From NCBI GenBank assembly GCA_964388575.1, contig CAYMAZ010000001.1, forward strand, positions 1 through 64,000: 64,000 nt of DNA, in the 5' to 3' direction. Source of the DNA: CAYMAZ01 sp964388575. GTDB taxonomy: Bacteria > Bacteroidota > Bacteroidia > Bacteroidales > DTU049. Numbering within the stretch: the stretch's first letter is position 1; each line of letters begins with the position of its first letter. A program made the position numbers and the translations under genes. This document shows positions 54,411 through 63,024 of this stretch, piece after piece. Under the pieces are notes generated by a model, which was not told where the DNA came from, ran no database searches, and saw nothing but the letters and a program-made list of their open reading frames with translations.

Positions 54411-55844
54411 ATGTCATTGAAATTTAAGTTTGCTCTTCTTTTATCATGTTTTATTTTGTTATTTATCTCAGGAGTTTCTTCCCAGTCTGAGCAATGGACT
54501 CTTGAAAAATGCATTGAACATGCAAAGCAAAACAATTTGTCTGTAAAACTCCAGCAATATCAACTTGACTTGACTAAAACAACATTACTGCAAAGTAAAG
54601 GCATGTTGCTTCCTTCAATCTCAGGCTATGCCTCTCATTCATACAATTATGGACAAACAATTGATAGGTTTACCAATCAATTTGCAACCGATATGGTCCG
54701 ATCCAACAACTTCTATGTTTCAGCAAATATGACATTGTTTAATGGATTTCAATTGCTGAATTCTGTTAGGAGAAGTCAGTTGGATTTGCGTGCTTCAAGT
54801 TATGATTTACAGGTTGTTGAAAATGAAATTTCCTTAACGATTGCAACTGCATTTTTGCAGATTTTGTACAGTATGGAGATGACTGAAAACGCAAGATTGC
54901 AGTTTGAGTTGACAACCAAACAGGTTGACCGTACCCGCAAAATGCTTGCTGCAGGAGCAGTAGCACAAAATGTTTTACTTAACCTTGAGGCACAAGCTGC
55001 TGCTGAAGAGTATCAGTTGACAACAATGGAAACACAAGAAGAAATGGCAATCCTAACATTAATGCAATTTTTAGATATGCCTGCACATTCCGGATTTGAA
55101 ATTTTTGTGCCAGAAATTGAAATTTCTCAGATATCGCTTCCATATACTGCCGAATATATCTGTGCCTATGCAGAACAGCATCAGCCGGAAATTAAAAGTG
55201 CAGAGCTTCGGCTTGAAAGTGCCAGAAAAACACATGATATTTCAAAAGGAGCCTACAGCCCAAATTTATCTTTCGGATTTTCAATGGGGACGGGATATTC
55301 TGGTGCCAGCCAGACACTGACTGGGTACAACTATGTGGGAATGGATACAATAGGAATGACCACCGGCTCTCCACCTGAATATGTTCTTTCTCCGGTATTT
55401 CAGTATTTATACGAACCAATATCTTTCAAGGAACAGATTGACAGGAATTTCAACAGAACAATCGGATTTAACCTGACTATTCCAATTTTCAATTCTTTGC
55501 AAACGTATGGTAATGTTAAAAAGAGTAAGATTAATATTTATGTTGCGGAAGCCAATCTTCAGCAGTCAAAATTGAATCTGAACAAAACGATTTATCAGGC
55601 TCATCTTGATGCGGTTTCTGCACTTAAACTTTATAATTCAGCACTTAGACAAGTTGAAGCAACTAAATCATCTTTCAGACTTGCAGAGGAACGTTTTGAA
55701 CTGAATGATATGATCATGCTTGATTATCAGGATGCCAAAGTAAAACTGAATCAGGCACAATCAGATCTTCTCCGGGCAAAATATGAATTGATTTTTAAAA
55801 TGAAAGTGCTTGACTTTTACATGGGAAATGAAATAAAGTTGTAG
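54411..55844 (+). CDS. TolC-family outer-membrane efflux protein
   Basis: 477 aa. The signal peptide (about 1-24) ends GVSSQS. The two TolC repeats have the typical helical segments (WTLEKCIEHAKQNNLSVKLQQYQ at the start, DLRASSYDLQVVENEISL, LRLESARKTHDISKGAYSP) and barrel strands such as FNLTIPIFNSLQ. It forms a trimeric outer-membrane duct for type I secretion or efflux. The next gene, 38 bp on, encodes a membrane fusion protein; no pump gene follows. Confidence 0.9.
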   Translation: MSLKFKFALLLSCFILLFISGVSSQSEQWTLEKCIEHAKQNNLSVKLQQYQLDLTKTTLLQSKGMLLPSISGYASHSYNYGQTIDRFTNQFATDMVRSNNFYVSANMTLFNGFQLLNSVRRSQLDLRASSYDLQVVENEISLTIATAFLQILYSMEMTENARLQFELTTKQVDRTRKMLAAGAVAQNVLLNLEAQAAAEEYQLTTMETQEEMAILTLMQFLDMPAHSGFEIFVPEIEISQISLPYTAEYICAYAEQHQPEIKSAELRLESARKTHDISKGAYSPNLSFGFSMGTGYSGASQTLTGYNYVGMDTIGMTTGSPPEYVLSPVFQYLYEPISFKEQIDRNFNRTIGFNLTIPIFNSLQTYGNVKKSKINIYVAEANLQQSKLNLNKTIYQAHLDAVSALKLYNSALRQVEATKSSFRLAEERFELNDMIMLDYQDAKVKLNQAQSDLLRAKYELIFKMKVLDFYMGNEIKL

Positions 55845-55882
55845 TTAAAAATTGAATCAACCATATATATAAGGTGTGATAT

Positions 55883-57208
55883 ATGAAAACAAAGAAAAAA
55901 AAGATCAGAAGATTATTGATCGCAGGGTTAATTATATTGTTTGTATTTCTGATTATTGCCCGGCGAACAGGGATGATAGGCGGGAGTGACATAATTAAAA
56001 TTTCAACGGAATTAGTCTCAGAACGTGACATTACGGAATTTGTATCTGCTAGCGGAAAAATACAACCCAGAATTGAAGTAAAAATATCACCTGATGTATC
56101 TGGAGAAGTGATAGAACTATATGTTAAGGAGGGAGATTTTGTGAAGCAGGGCGATAAACTTGCTCGTATTAAACCAGACACTTATCAGTCAAATTATGAG
56201 CAGATTAAAGCTTCCCGTGATGCTCAAAGGGCAAATCTGGCAAACGCTAAAGCAAGGCTAGCACAATCAAAGGCTCAACTTCTCAATGCTGAGGCGAGCT
56301 TCAACAGAACAAAAATATTGTATGATCAGGGATTGATCTCTAAAGCAGAATTTGACAACGTGAAGGTCACTTTTGAAGTGGCAAAGGCTGAGGTTGAAGC
56401 TGGTGAAGAAACCGTCAGAGCAACTGAGTTTAATGTTAAAAGTACTGATGCAACATTGAATGAAGCATTAAATAATCTCACCCGTACAACCATCTTTGCT
56501 CCTATGGATGGTACAGTGTATCAGGTTTCAGTTGAAGTTGGAGAGCGGGTAGCAGGTGCATCTCAGTTTTCATCCGGAACTGAGATTATGCGTGTTGCAG
56601 ATTTAAATGAAATGGAAGTGCAGGTCAGTATTAATGAAAATGATATCATTCGAGTTAATTTCGGAGATACTGTGAATATTGAGGTAGATGCTTATTATTC
56701 GAAGATTTTTAAGGGTGTCGTGACAAGAATATCAAATACGTCAGCATCAGGCCAGTTGGTGACTTCTGCAGATCAGGTAACAAACTATGATGTCAGAATT
56801 CGGATTATTCCTGAATCATATGCCAGTCTTATTGACGAATCCAAGGTTTATAAATATCCTTTTAGACCAGGAATGTCAGCATCAGTTGATATTATAACAA
56901 ATAAAGTAACTCAGGCACTATCAGTACCCATTCAGGCTGTGACAACCAGGCAGGATACTGCCCTGTCAAAAAATGATCCGGGAAATTCTGAAGCCGAGTT
57001 GCTTGAAGTCGTATTTGTTTACGAGAATGATTATGTATCAATGAGAACAGTTGAAACTGGTATTCAGGATAGTTATTACATTCAGATTTTATCCGGCTTG
57101 CTCATTGATAATGAAGTTGTTGTTTCACCATATTCAGCGATATCCAGAAGTCTGAAGCATGGGGACAAAGTTAAAAAAGTAGATAAAACTCAGTTGTTTG
57201 AAAACTAA
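55883..57208 (+). CDS. Periplasmic membrane-fusion protein (HlyD/MacA-like)
   Basis: 441 aa. A basic N-terminus and one TM anchor (about 9-28) lead to a biotinyl-lipoyl-like half-motif (about 60-95, SPDVSGEVIELYVKEGDFVKQG). A coiled-coil hairpin (100-200) with repeated Ala/Lys heptads follows, then the second lipoyl half (APMDGTVYQVSVEVGERV) and a beta-barrel/MP-proximal domain (to 441). It joins an inner-membrane pump to the TolC-like channel encoded just upstream. MacA-like partners normally precede a MacB ABC transporter, which is absent here. Confidence 0.88.
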   Translation: MKTKKKKIRRLLIAGLIILFVFLIIARRTGMIGGSDIIKISTELVSERDITEFVSASGKIQPRIEVKISPDVSGEVIELYVKEGDFVKQGDKLARIKPDTYQSNYEQIKASRDAQRANLANAKARLAQSKAQLLNAEASFNRTKILYDQGLISKAEFDNVKVTFEVAKAEVEAGEETVRATEFNVKSTDATLNEALNNLTRTTIFAPMDGTVYQVSVEVGERVAGASQFSSGTEIMRVADLNEMEVQVSINENDIIRVNFGDTVNIEVDAYYSKIFKGVVTRISNTSASGQLVTSADQVTNYDVRIRIIPESYASLIDESKVYKYPFRPGMSASVDIITNKVTQALSVPIQAVTTRQDTALSKNDPGNSEAELLEVVFVYENDYVSMRTVETGIQDSYYIQILSGLLIDNEVVVSPYSAISRSLKHGDKVKKVDKTQLFEN

Positions 57209-57590
57209 TTATTTCTATTCTTTGAAAATTGGGTTGATGGAGTATTGATTGGTAGTTGATATTCCAGATTTCAATTAAAACAAAACCATTTTATAACATT
57301 TAACAATCAGATCATCGCTTCAAATGCCAAAGTCTGTTTTTTTCTTTTGCAATTTTATCAACTTTTATATTAGTAATTCCTGTTGTTGAGGAAGAGTAAA
57401 ACGAATTTGGAGAAAATTTGTTATAGAAAATTATATAAAAATTTAACAAAATATTCTAGTAAATCATATAATTCAAAGAATATCAGTGTTATATATAAAT
57501 GATGAAAAATTATAAAAAACATATTTCTCAATTTAAAAATTGTTTACATTTGAAATCCAAATTTATTTGAGTCACTATAAAAAATAAACT
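57209..57590. other. Intergenic region, 382 bp
   Basis: AT-rich spacer after the membrane-fusion gene. Apart from the palindromic promoter block at 57545-57565, I see no gene, RNA or terminator. Confidence 0.4.
57545..57565 (+). promoter_or_regulatory. Palindromic promoter block of the dockerin-like secreted protein gene
   Basis: TACATTTG, 5-nt spacer, CAAATTTA, preceded by TAAAAATTG. This matches the block at 51493-51513 base for base in both arms. The ATG is 25 nt downstream. Confidence 0.55.
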
Positions 57591-59339
57591 ATGAAAATAT
57601 ATTTAACCAGTATCATTATTTCAATTTTATTCCTTTCGGGTTATGCTGCAGATGATAGGAGTTTTGCAACGATAAATACCTCTTGCGATTATACTTTCCT
57701 GTTGAAAGATCAATATGGTGACGGGTGGAATAATGCGACAATGCAGGTCAGGCAAAACGGAGTTGTTGTTGCAACCTTGGGAACAGGTTTTACTCAGGGA
57801 ATAAGTTATATTCAGACAGTTTCATTAATTGACGGAGTTGGTTTTGAACTGATTTGGAGTAGTGGAGGGCAGTGGCCATCAGAATGTGGTATAAAGATTT
57901 ATGACCCGAATGATGTATTACTTTATAGTTTAGTTCCCGGGGCTGGTAATACATTGTTAATAGGAACAATCCTGTTTTCAGATATTGCAAATTGTACTCC
58001 TCTTTCATGTCCTAAACCGGTTAATCTGACCGCAACAGACATCACACAGACGTCAGCTGAACTTACATGGACAGAAACTGGTTCTGCAAGTAGTTGGCAA
58101 ATTGAATACGGTTTATTCGGATTTGCTCCAGGTTCTGGGACAATAATTACTACAAGTTCAGCTTCGGAATTGATATATGGTTTAATGGTTTCAACAAATT
58201 ATCAGTTTTATGTCAGATCGTTTTGTGATCCTGATTTCAGTGAATGGAATGGTCCGTATTCATTTAAAACACAATGCTTGCCTCACGCACTTCCGTTTTA
58301 TGAAGATTTTGAGACCTTTGCCCCATGCTGGAGGTCAAATAATATTGATGGTGGGGGTGAGACATGGTCTTTTGTCAATACACTGAATTATACGCCCAAT
58401 GGTATTTATTCAGCAATACATAGTTTCGGATCAATTGGGGTGTATGAAGAAGCATTGTTTATCAGTCCTGAATTAATTTTACCTGCTGCTTCAGGCATTG
58501 AAATGGAATTCTGGACCTTTAATTTTGATGCAAACATATACGGACAGAATTCAGTATTAATTTCAACTGATAACTGGAATTCCTATAATGTCTTATGGTC
58601 TCCGGCTGCTGTTGCTGAACAGATGTGGGAACAGGTTGTTCTGAATTTATCCCAATATGCCGGAAGTACAGTGAGCATAGGATTTTTATATCAGGGTCAG
58701 TGTGCACATGAGTGGATTGTTGATGATGTTTCTGTATATGAAATTCCACCTCTCAAATCACTACATGTCAACTTATTTCTTGAAGGATTGTTTACAGATT
58801 CAGTGAATGGACTTATGAATAAGGCTCAAAATGAAAACGGATCACAATATCCCGGAGATGTTGCCGATGTAATTACCATTGAACTCCGTGACCCCGTAAA
58901 CACGAATCTGATACTTTATCAAAATTCAAATGTCATGCTCACAACTGCAGGTTATTGTGAACTGAATGATATTCCTGTGTATCTGAATGGAAATTATTAC
59001 ATAGTAACAAAACACCGCAATAGTCTTGAAACATGGAGTGCTGCACCTGTTTCGTTTGCGAGTTCCGGTCATGTAAACTATAGTTTTGTGACTTCATCAA
59101 CTCAGGCTTATGGTGGTAATATGAAAAGTCTTGGTGGCTACATGGTCATCTATTCTGGTGATGTAAACGGGGATGGAATTATTGATGGCACAGACATGTT
59201 GCTTATTGATAATTTAAGTTCAGGATATTCAATCGGATATCTTAATGAGGATGTCAATGGTGATGGGCTAATTGATGGGACTGATATGTCATTTGTTGAA
59301 AACAACTCTCAAGTTTATATTCAGGTAATGAAGCCTTAA
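57591..59339 (+). CDS. Secreted protein with FnIII, adhesin-type and dockerin-like modules
   Basis: 582 aa. The signal peptide (about 1-20) ends GYAAD. An N-terminal beta domain has the YGDGWNNA motif (about 42-49). A fibronectin type III domain (about 140-225; PKPVNLTATDI to FYVRSFC) and a cleaved-adhesin/MAM-like domain (about 230-390) follow, then a linker and two dockerin-type EF-hand loops (GDVNGDGIIDGTD and EDVNGDGLIDGTD, about 523-570). The T9SS sorting domain seen in the two other large secreted proteins is absent, so the export route beyond Sec is uncertain. Likely a surface or secreted binding protein. Confidence 0.82.
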   Translation: MKIYLTSIIISILFLSGYAADDRSFATINTSCDYTFLLKDQYGDGWNNATMQVRQNGVVVATLGTGFTQGISYIQTVSLIDGVGFELIWSSGGQWPSECGIKIYDPNDVLLYSLVPGAGNTLLIGTILFSDIANCTPLSCPKPVNLTATDITQTSAELTWTETGSASSWQIEYGLFGFAPGSGTIITTSSASELIYGLMVSTNYQFYVRSFCDPDFSEWNGPYSFKTQCLPHALPFYEDFETFAPCWRSNNIDGGGETWSFVNTLNYTPNGIYSAIHSFGSIGVYEEALFISPELILPAASGIEMEFWTFNFDANIYGQNSVLISTDNWNSYNVLWSPAAVAEQMWEQVVLNLSQYAGSTVSIGFLYQGQCAHEWIVDDVSVYEIPPLKSLHVNLFLEGLFTDSVNGLMNKAQNENGSQYPGDVADVITIELRDPVNTNLILYQNSNVMLTTAGYCELNDIPVYLNGNYYIVTKHRNSLETWSAAPVSFASSGHVNYSFVTSSTQAYGGNMKSLGGYMVIYSGDVNGDGIIDGTDMLLIDNLSSGYSIGYLNEDVNGDGLIDGTDMSFVENNSQVYIQVMKP

Positions 59340-59379
59340 GTTTGACATTTTCTGAATCATTTATATCTCTGTAAGAACT

Positions 59380-61086
59380 TCATCTGACAAGAGTTTTTTC
59401 CCAGTTACTAATGTTGCCGCAATTATCTGTAATAACTAATTTAAGAACAGATTCCCCCTTTGGAAGTCTTTCATCAATGATGTAGTACATCTCATCATCT
59501 TTAAGATCATACTGAAGTAATATCCATTCTTCATTGATGTATGCATTGTAGGTGTCAATCCCACACACATCGTCCGTGACTTTAAAGCTGATCTTTTTTT
59601 GTCCTGTTATAACTCCGTTTGAAGGAAGCAGAACTGGTTTGATTTGAGGAGGCAAGGAGTCTTTTATTAATTTATAAGATCCAAATGATCTGGACAAAGC
59701 TTCATGCCAACCGTCAATGTATTGAGTTTTAAGTCCAATATGCTGATTTTTCGTTCCTGCTCGTGCAATTGTTATGCCTTGTGTTTCTTCAGTTATAGCT
59801 GAAGATTTAATTCGAATCTTGTAAAAACCGGACAAAGCTTCTTCACTTAAGATTTCAAGTGTGGCGGATATTTCATTCTCGGAGTGCTCTCCCTCTCTTA
59901 TGATGATGCACTCATCTGAAAATAGTGTTCCTATCGGAAAGTGTACTTCAGTGTTTTGGCCTGACCATGTATTCAGGGTATCCCATCTGAGAAGTACGGA
60001 ATGATCATCACATTGTGTTTGAGGATTGTATTGAGTTTCAGATGACCCTTTCATTTTAAAAACCAGTTCAGACTGATTTTCCCCAATATCTCCTATGATG
60101 CACCTGATTGTATATTGTTTAGTTTCATTGATATGGACGATTCCCTCATCTCTGATGAATTTATATATCGGTAAATTGTTCCCAGGTTTTTTCCATGTTC
60201 TCTGAAAGCGTTTCTTTGTGCGTTCTCTTTCCGGGTAATCGATATATGCAAGCTGATGCCGGACAATATCGAAGTTTAGATGATCGAAACTCAAATCAAC
60301 CAATAATGAATCATCCACATAGACTTTCATAAATTTCAGTCCCAGTCTGTTTGGGTTGGAATTGTTTTGTTTGTCTGTGATGTCAAAACCAAAACTGACA
60401 GCTCCAGACGTTTCAAGAACAGATGTGATGCCATATCTGCCATTTGACTGTTTGACAGTTTTTAGAATAAGATTCTGATTCTTATTATTAATCAATGAAT
60501 TTCCGTGGGGATAAAGCTTAAGATTTAAAAACTGTGGGGCACTGGTATCTTTGACTTTAAATCCAAAAAGCAATGGGTCAAGGGTTTCTTCAGTGGCAGC
60601 ATCTCTGATTTCAAAATGCAAATGAGCTCCGAACGAATAGCCGGTGTTTCCTGCAATTCCAATAATATCTCCCTGTTTGACTGGAAATAGTGTTTCATGT
60701 AAAGTTGTGTCAATAAAGAAACTCTTTACATTATACTGGGTTTGTTTCACAAATTGCTCAACTTCAGGAGAGAAGGTGTCAAGATGAGCATAAACTGAAA
60801 CATATCCCTGTGGATGAGTAATATACAAAGCATTTCCGTAGCCAGCTGGTTCGACTTTGATTCTGGATACATATCCGTCACCAATGGCATATACTCTGCG
60901 GTGAGGTCGATTGATCACCCGAATATCGATTCCGGAATGGAAATTCACCGTTCGGAGTTCTGAAAAGGAACCTGAAAGTTCAATGGGAAGATCCATAGGC
61001 TCGCGAAAAATATCAGGATTTTCAATTTGGGAATAGGAAAAATAATTTAGAAAGATAAAAATAACAACAAAGAATCGGTTACCCAT
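59380..61086 (-). CDS. M23-family metallopeptidase
   Basis: 568 aa from ATG 61086 (a GTG two codons earlier is also in frame). The signal peptide (about 1-20) ends FSYSQ. The LytM/M23 domain (about 40-180) carries the zinc ligands of HSGIDI and AHLHFEIR and the usual GYGNALYITHPQGYVSVYAH segment. About 390 more beta-rich residues follow, with no known domain. It probably cleaves peptidoglycan cross-links in the periplasm or acts as a divisome/envelope hydrolase. It ends 40 bp from the convergent dockerin-like gene. Both metal motifs are present. Confidence 0.9.
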   Translation of the reverse strand: MGNRFFVVIFIFLNYFSYSQIENPDIFREPMDLPIELSGSFSELRTVNFHSGIDIRVINRPHRRVYAIGDGYVSRIKVEPAGYGNALYITHPQGYVSVYAHLDTFSPEVEQFVKQTQYNVKSFFIDTTLHETLFPVKQGDIIGIAGNTGYSFGAHLHFEIRDAATEETLDPLLFGFKVKDTSAPQFLNLKLYPHGNSLINNKNQNLILKTVKQSNGRYGITSVLETSGAVSFGFDITDKQNNSNPNRLGLKFMKVYVDDSLLVDLSFDHLNFDIVRHQLAYIDYPERERTKKRFQRTWKKPGNNLPIYKFIRDEGIVHINETKQYTIRCIIGDIGENQSELVFKMKGSSETQYNPQTQCDDHSVLLRWDTLNTWSGQNTEVHFPIGTLFSDECIIIREGEHSENEISATLEILSEEALSGFYKIRIKSSAITEETQGITIARAGTKNQHIGLKTQYIDGWHEALSRSFGSYKLIKDSLPPQIKPVLLPSNGVITGQKKISFKVTDDVCGIDTYNAYINEEWILLQYDLKDDEMYYIIDERLPKGESVLKLVITDNCGNISNWEKTLVR

Positions 61087-61127
61087 TGTCACAAAAATTT
61101 ACATAGTATCAAAAAAAGGACTTCGGT

Positions 61128-61580
61128 TTATTCTTCCCAGCAAAACTCCCTGATCAGCTCAAAAGATCCTTTAAATCCAAGCTCAAAAGATTTTTTCCAG
61201 TCTTCACATGCACCGTCTTTGTCCCCGAGCTCTCCTTTAATGATTCCCCTGAGGTCGTAAACTTCAGCATAATCTGGCTGGAGAAGGATGGCTTTATTAA
61301 AATCAATTAATGCACCATCAAAATCTTTAAGGTGATATTTACAAAGACCTCGGTATGCCAATGCTTCTGTGTTTTCAGGATTATAGTCCAAAATACGGGT
61401 ATATACCTGTACAGCGCTTTTGTAATCTTTCATTGTTACCTTTTTGTATGCTTTTCGGAGTAAATCAAATTCAGATTCAGGTCCGTCTACTGCTGTTGAT
61501 TTACAGGAAGTCAGAGCTACGATGAGGAGGAGCAATAAAGAGGAGAGTTTTATATGGTGAAAAATTGGAACCTGTTTCAT
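61128..61580 (-). CDS. TPR-repeat lipoprotein
   Basis: 150 aa. The lipoprotein signal (LSSLLLLLIVALTSCKS) has its lipobox Cys at about residue 26. About three tetratricopeptide repeats follow (YKSAVQVYTRILDYNPENTEAL, GALIDFNKAILLQPDYAEVYDLR, GACEDWKKSFELGFKG). It is probably an outer- or inner-membrane scaffold for protein-protein contacts. It is divergent from no gene and sits 41 bp upstream of the M23 peptidase gene on the same strand, so the two may be co-transcribed; TPR lipoproteins and peptidoglycan hydrolases can cooperate (inference). Confidence 0.87.
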   Translation of the reverse strand: MKQVPIFHHIKLSSLLLLLIVALTSCKSTAVDGPESEFDLLRKAYKKVTMKDYKSAVQVYTRILDYNPENTEALAYRGLCKYHLKDFDGALIDFNKAILLQPDYAEVYDLRGIIKGELGDKDGACEDWKKSFELGFKGSFELIREFCWEE

Positions 61581-61599
61581 AATGATACAATTTAGAATT

Positions 61600-61607
61600 C
61601 AAAAGTA
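61600..61607 (-). promoter_or_regulatory. -7 element of the TPR lipoprotein/M23 unit
   Basis: TACTTTTG on the minus strand, 20 nt upstream of the ATG at 61580. Confidence 0.38.
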
Positions 61608-61678
61608 CAATTTTTATTATAACATTTATCAGTGTCCCGTAATATTTGAACAAATAAATTGAATTTGTTGCAGATGAA

Positions 61679-62974
61679 TTAACTAAAGGTTGTTTTAAAA
61701 ACATGTAAACAGCGTTGTCTGTTTTCTTTGTAATTAATCATTGGTTTAGGGTATGTTGGAGTATCCGGATTGATGAATTGTTTAATATAGCTTAGATTAG
61801 GGTCATATCTTTTTGTTTGTTCTTCAGGATTGAAAATTCTGAAGTAGGGTGCAGCATCAGCACCTGTGCCTGCAGCCCACTGCCAGTTTCCGTTGTTTGA
61901 AGATAATTCATAATCCAGAAGATGTTCAGCAAAAAATTGTTCACCCCATTTCCAGTCAATCAGTAGAAGCTTTGTGAGAAAATTGGCAGTAATCATTCTT
62001 ACTCTGTTATGCATATGACCGGTTTCAATAAGTTCCCGGATTCCTGCATCAACAATGGGAAAGCCAGTTTCCCCTCTGCACCATCTTGAAAAATCAGACT
62101 CATTATTGCTCCAGGGGATGAAATTATACTTTTTTTTATATGCTTCTTTTTCAACATGTGGATAATTCCAGAGAAGCTGCATGAAGAACTCTCTCCAGAT
62201 CAGCTCATTCAGCCATGTCTCATTCAATTTTGAAGCAATTTTTGCAGTTTGACGAACTGATATTGTTCCGAATCTTAAATGTATTCCCAATTTTGAAGTT
62301 CCATGAAGAGATGGATAGTCTCTTGTCAGGTGATAATTTTTGATGATTTCCTCGTCCAGTTTTGCTGCTGGAAATTTAAAAGATGTTCGACTGTATCCGA
62401 TGTCTTCAATCTTTGCTATTTGAGATTTTCCGGGAAGAATTTTATCAATCAGTTTTTCTGATGGATAATATGTGAAGGGATTATTTGAAAACTGTTGTTT
62501 CCACTTTTTCATGTAAGGGGTGAAAACAGTGTATGGTTTTTCTGAATCAGTGGTGATCTCTTTTTTTTCAAAATGGACCTGATCTTTGAAACTGAGAAAA
62601 CTGATTCCTTTTGAATCCAGGAATGTATTTACCCTGATATCTCTTTGTATAGCAAAGGGTTCATAATCGTGATTGCAATATACATTTTGAATCACAAAAG
62701 ACTCAGTCAGATTCATGAAAATTTCAACAGGGTTGCCGTAAGCAATTTCAATTTTCCCCTTGTATGGTTTGAGTTCGTGATTCATATTCTGTAGTGTTTC
62801 AAAAATAAACGTAACTCTTCTGTCATCGCTGTTAGGAAACTGTTTAAGGATGTCAGGATCAAAAATAAAAAGGCACAAAACAGGTAAATCTTCAGAAAGT
62901 GCTCTAAATAAACCGTGGTTGTCAAACAATCTTAAATCTCTTCTGAACCAGAAAACATTGAGGTGTTTTTTCAT
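61679..62974 (-). CDS. phrB: Deoxyribodipyrimidine photolyase / cryptochrome family
   Basis: 431 aa. The N-terminal alpha/beta domain starts NVFWFRRDLRLFDNHGLF. The C-terminal FAD-binding domain has GTSKLGIHLRFGTISVRQ, ELIWREFFMQLLW, TGFPIVDAGIRELIETG, HNRVRMITANFLTK and NNGNWQWAAGTGADAAPYFRIFNP. It repairs cyclobutane pyrimidine dimers with blue light. The length and motifs match class I CPD photolyases; a cryptochrome or 6-4 enzyme is less likely. Divergent from rnr across 50 bp. Confidence 0.93.
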   Translation of the reverse strand: MKKHLNVFWFRRDLRLFDNHGLFRALSEDLPVLCLFIFDPDILKQFPNSDDRRVTFIFETLQNMNHELKPYKGKIEIAYGNPVEIFMNLTESFVIQNVYCNHDYEPFAIQRDIRVNTFLDSKGISFLSFKDQVHFEKKEITTDSEKPYTVFTPYMKKWKQQFSNNPFTYYPSEKLIDKILPGKSQIAKIEDIGYSRTSFKFPAAKLDEEIIKNYHLTRDYPSLHGTSKLGIHLRFGTISVRQTAKIASKLNETWLNELIWREFFMQLLWNYPHVEKEAYKKKYNFIPWSNNESDFSRWCRGETGFPIVDAGIRELIETGHMHNRVRMITANFLTKLLLIDWKWGEQFFAEHLLDYELSSNNGNWQWAAGTGADAAPYFRIFNPEEQTKRYDPNLSYIKQFINPDTPTYPKPMINYKENRQRCLHVFKTTFS

Positions 62975-63024
62975 ACAAAAAGTTTAAAATGTGTACTTTT
63001 ACAAAAAATCAAATGTACTATTTT

